Positions 49,381 to 49,773 of a stretch of DNA of 49,773 bases are shown here, in pieces. The stretch's first letter is position 1, and each line of letters starts with the position of its first letter. Below the pieces are notes generated by a model. The model was not told where the DNA came from and searched no databases. It saw nothing but the letters and a program-made list of their open reading frames with translations. Source of the DNA: UBA4285 sp050944355 (GTDB lineage: Bacteria; Bacillota; Clostridia; Lachnospirales; Lachnospiraceae); assembly GCA_050944355.1 (NCBI GenBank), contig JBMNQX010000011.1, forward strand, positions 1 to 49,773. The letters run 5' to 3'. The translations under genes and the position numbers were made by a program.

Positions 49381-49773
49381 CTTGTTTATCCGATGTCCCG
49401 ACGCCCAAGAAAACTACGGAGTCATCGGGCACCGTCATTTTCTTGTTTGCCCGATGCCTTTGGCCGGCCCGGAAAGGCGCGGCGGCATCGGGATGTATCA
49501 AATATGGCCGCGCCCGATGTCTTTCCGGGTCAGCAGATGGCAAGTTGGCATCGGGCGCCGTCATTTTCTTGTTTGCCCGATGCCTTTGGCCGGCCCGGAA
49601 AGGCGCGGCGGCATCGGAATGCATCAAATAAGGCCGCGCCCGATGCCTTTCCGGGTCAGCAGATGGCAAGTTGGCATCGGGCGCCGTCATTTTCTTGTTT
49701 GCCCGATGCCTTTGGCCGGCCCGGAAGGCGCGGCGGCATCGGGATGTATCAAATATGGCCGCGCCCGATGTCT
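49381..49773 (-). repeat. Repeat array 2: same 63/126-bp family, opposite orientation, runs off the window
   Basis: The landmark CCCGATGCCTTTGGCC recurs at 49450, 49576 and 49702, a strict 126-bp period. Each period contains two 63-bp halves with near-perfect inverted arms GCCCGATGCC/GGCATCGGGC. Read on the minus strand, units begin GATGCATTCCGATGCC as in array 1, and the 21-residue translations share the pattern M..DA...FR....HRA. A degenerate half unit lies at the left end (about 49381-49449). The third copy lacks one base near 49725, which breaks the frame that is open in the other copies (49346-49690, minus). The array continues past the window edge. Confidence 0.88.

Overview
The window looks like a chromosomal segment of a Gram-positive clostridial Firmicute, most likely a gut or rumen member of the Lachnospiraceae. 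The evidence is the infC-rpmI-rplT operon with a non-AUG infC start, AddA/AddB instead of RecBCD, a PyrK/PyrDB-type dihydroorotate dehydrogenase, a single-chain PurL, strong Shine-Dalgarno sites, clear sigma-A promoters with 17-bp spacers, and a cohesin/dockerin gene pair. GC content is roughly in the high fifties (hand estimate). No rRNA, tRNA, prophage, insertion sequence or CRISPR array was seen.

Layout. 1-1014: no large gene. It holds a promoter-to-terminator unit for a structured RNA of about 470 nt (about 268-738) and a possible small convergent ORF. 1015-6045: small membrane protein, guaB, argS and a family 2 glycosyltransferase. 6167-7936 (minus): an SGNH/CE12-type acetylesterase with an SLH-like tail. 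8182-15291: pyrC-pyrF-pyrK-pyrD-pyrE, a small membrane protein and an M29-type aminopeptidase. 15396-20106: purE-purM-purN-purD and hisS. 20168-27260: addB-addA. 27335-30388: a small acidic protein, prfC and an aldo/keto reductase. 30389-31224: a gene-free stretch with a 63/126-bp repeat array. 31225-36964: a secreted dockerin-bearing glucosaminidase, a membrane-anchored cohesin protein and a nuclease-helicase. 37103-43952: purL, icd, hflX, folA. 43955-45523: divergent Ser/Thr kinase and HTH-like gene. 45692-46709: lipoprotein. 47014-48198: infC-rpmI-rplT behind an attenuator. 48435-49184: a shortened phosphodiesterase-family gene. 49380-49773: a second array of the same repeat family in opposite orientation, running off the window.

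Functionally the window is dominated by nucleotide supply (guaB, six-step UMP pathway genes, five purine genes, folA), translation (argS, hisS, prfC, infC, L35, L20, hflX) and DNA repair (addAB, nuclease-helicase). The accessory parts are the large RNA, the two repeat arrays, the cohesin-dockerin pair and the kinase/HTH pair. A word-level signal also runs through the window: the 9-mer TGACAAATG (either strand) occurs about ten times by eye, far above composition expectation. It twice overlaps a stop codon, once forms an inverted pair, and once lies in the infC leader.
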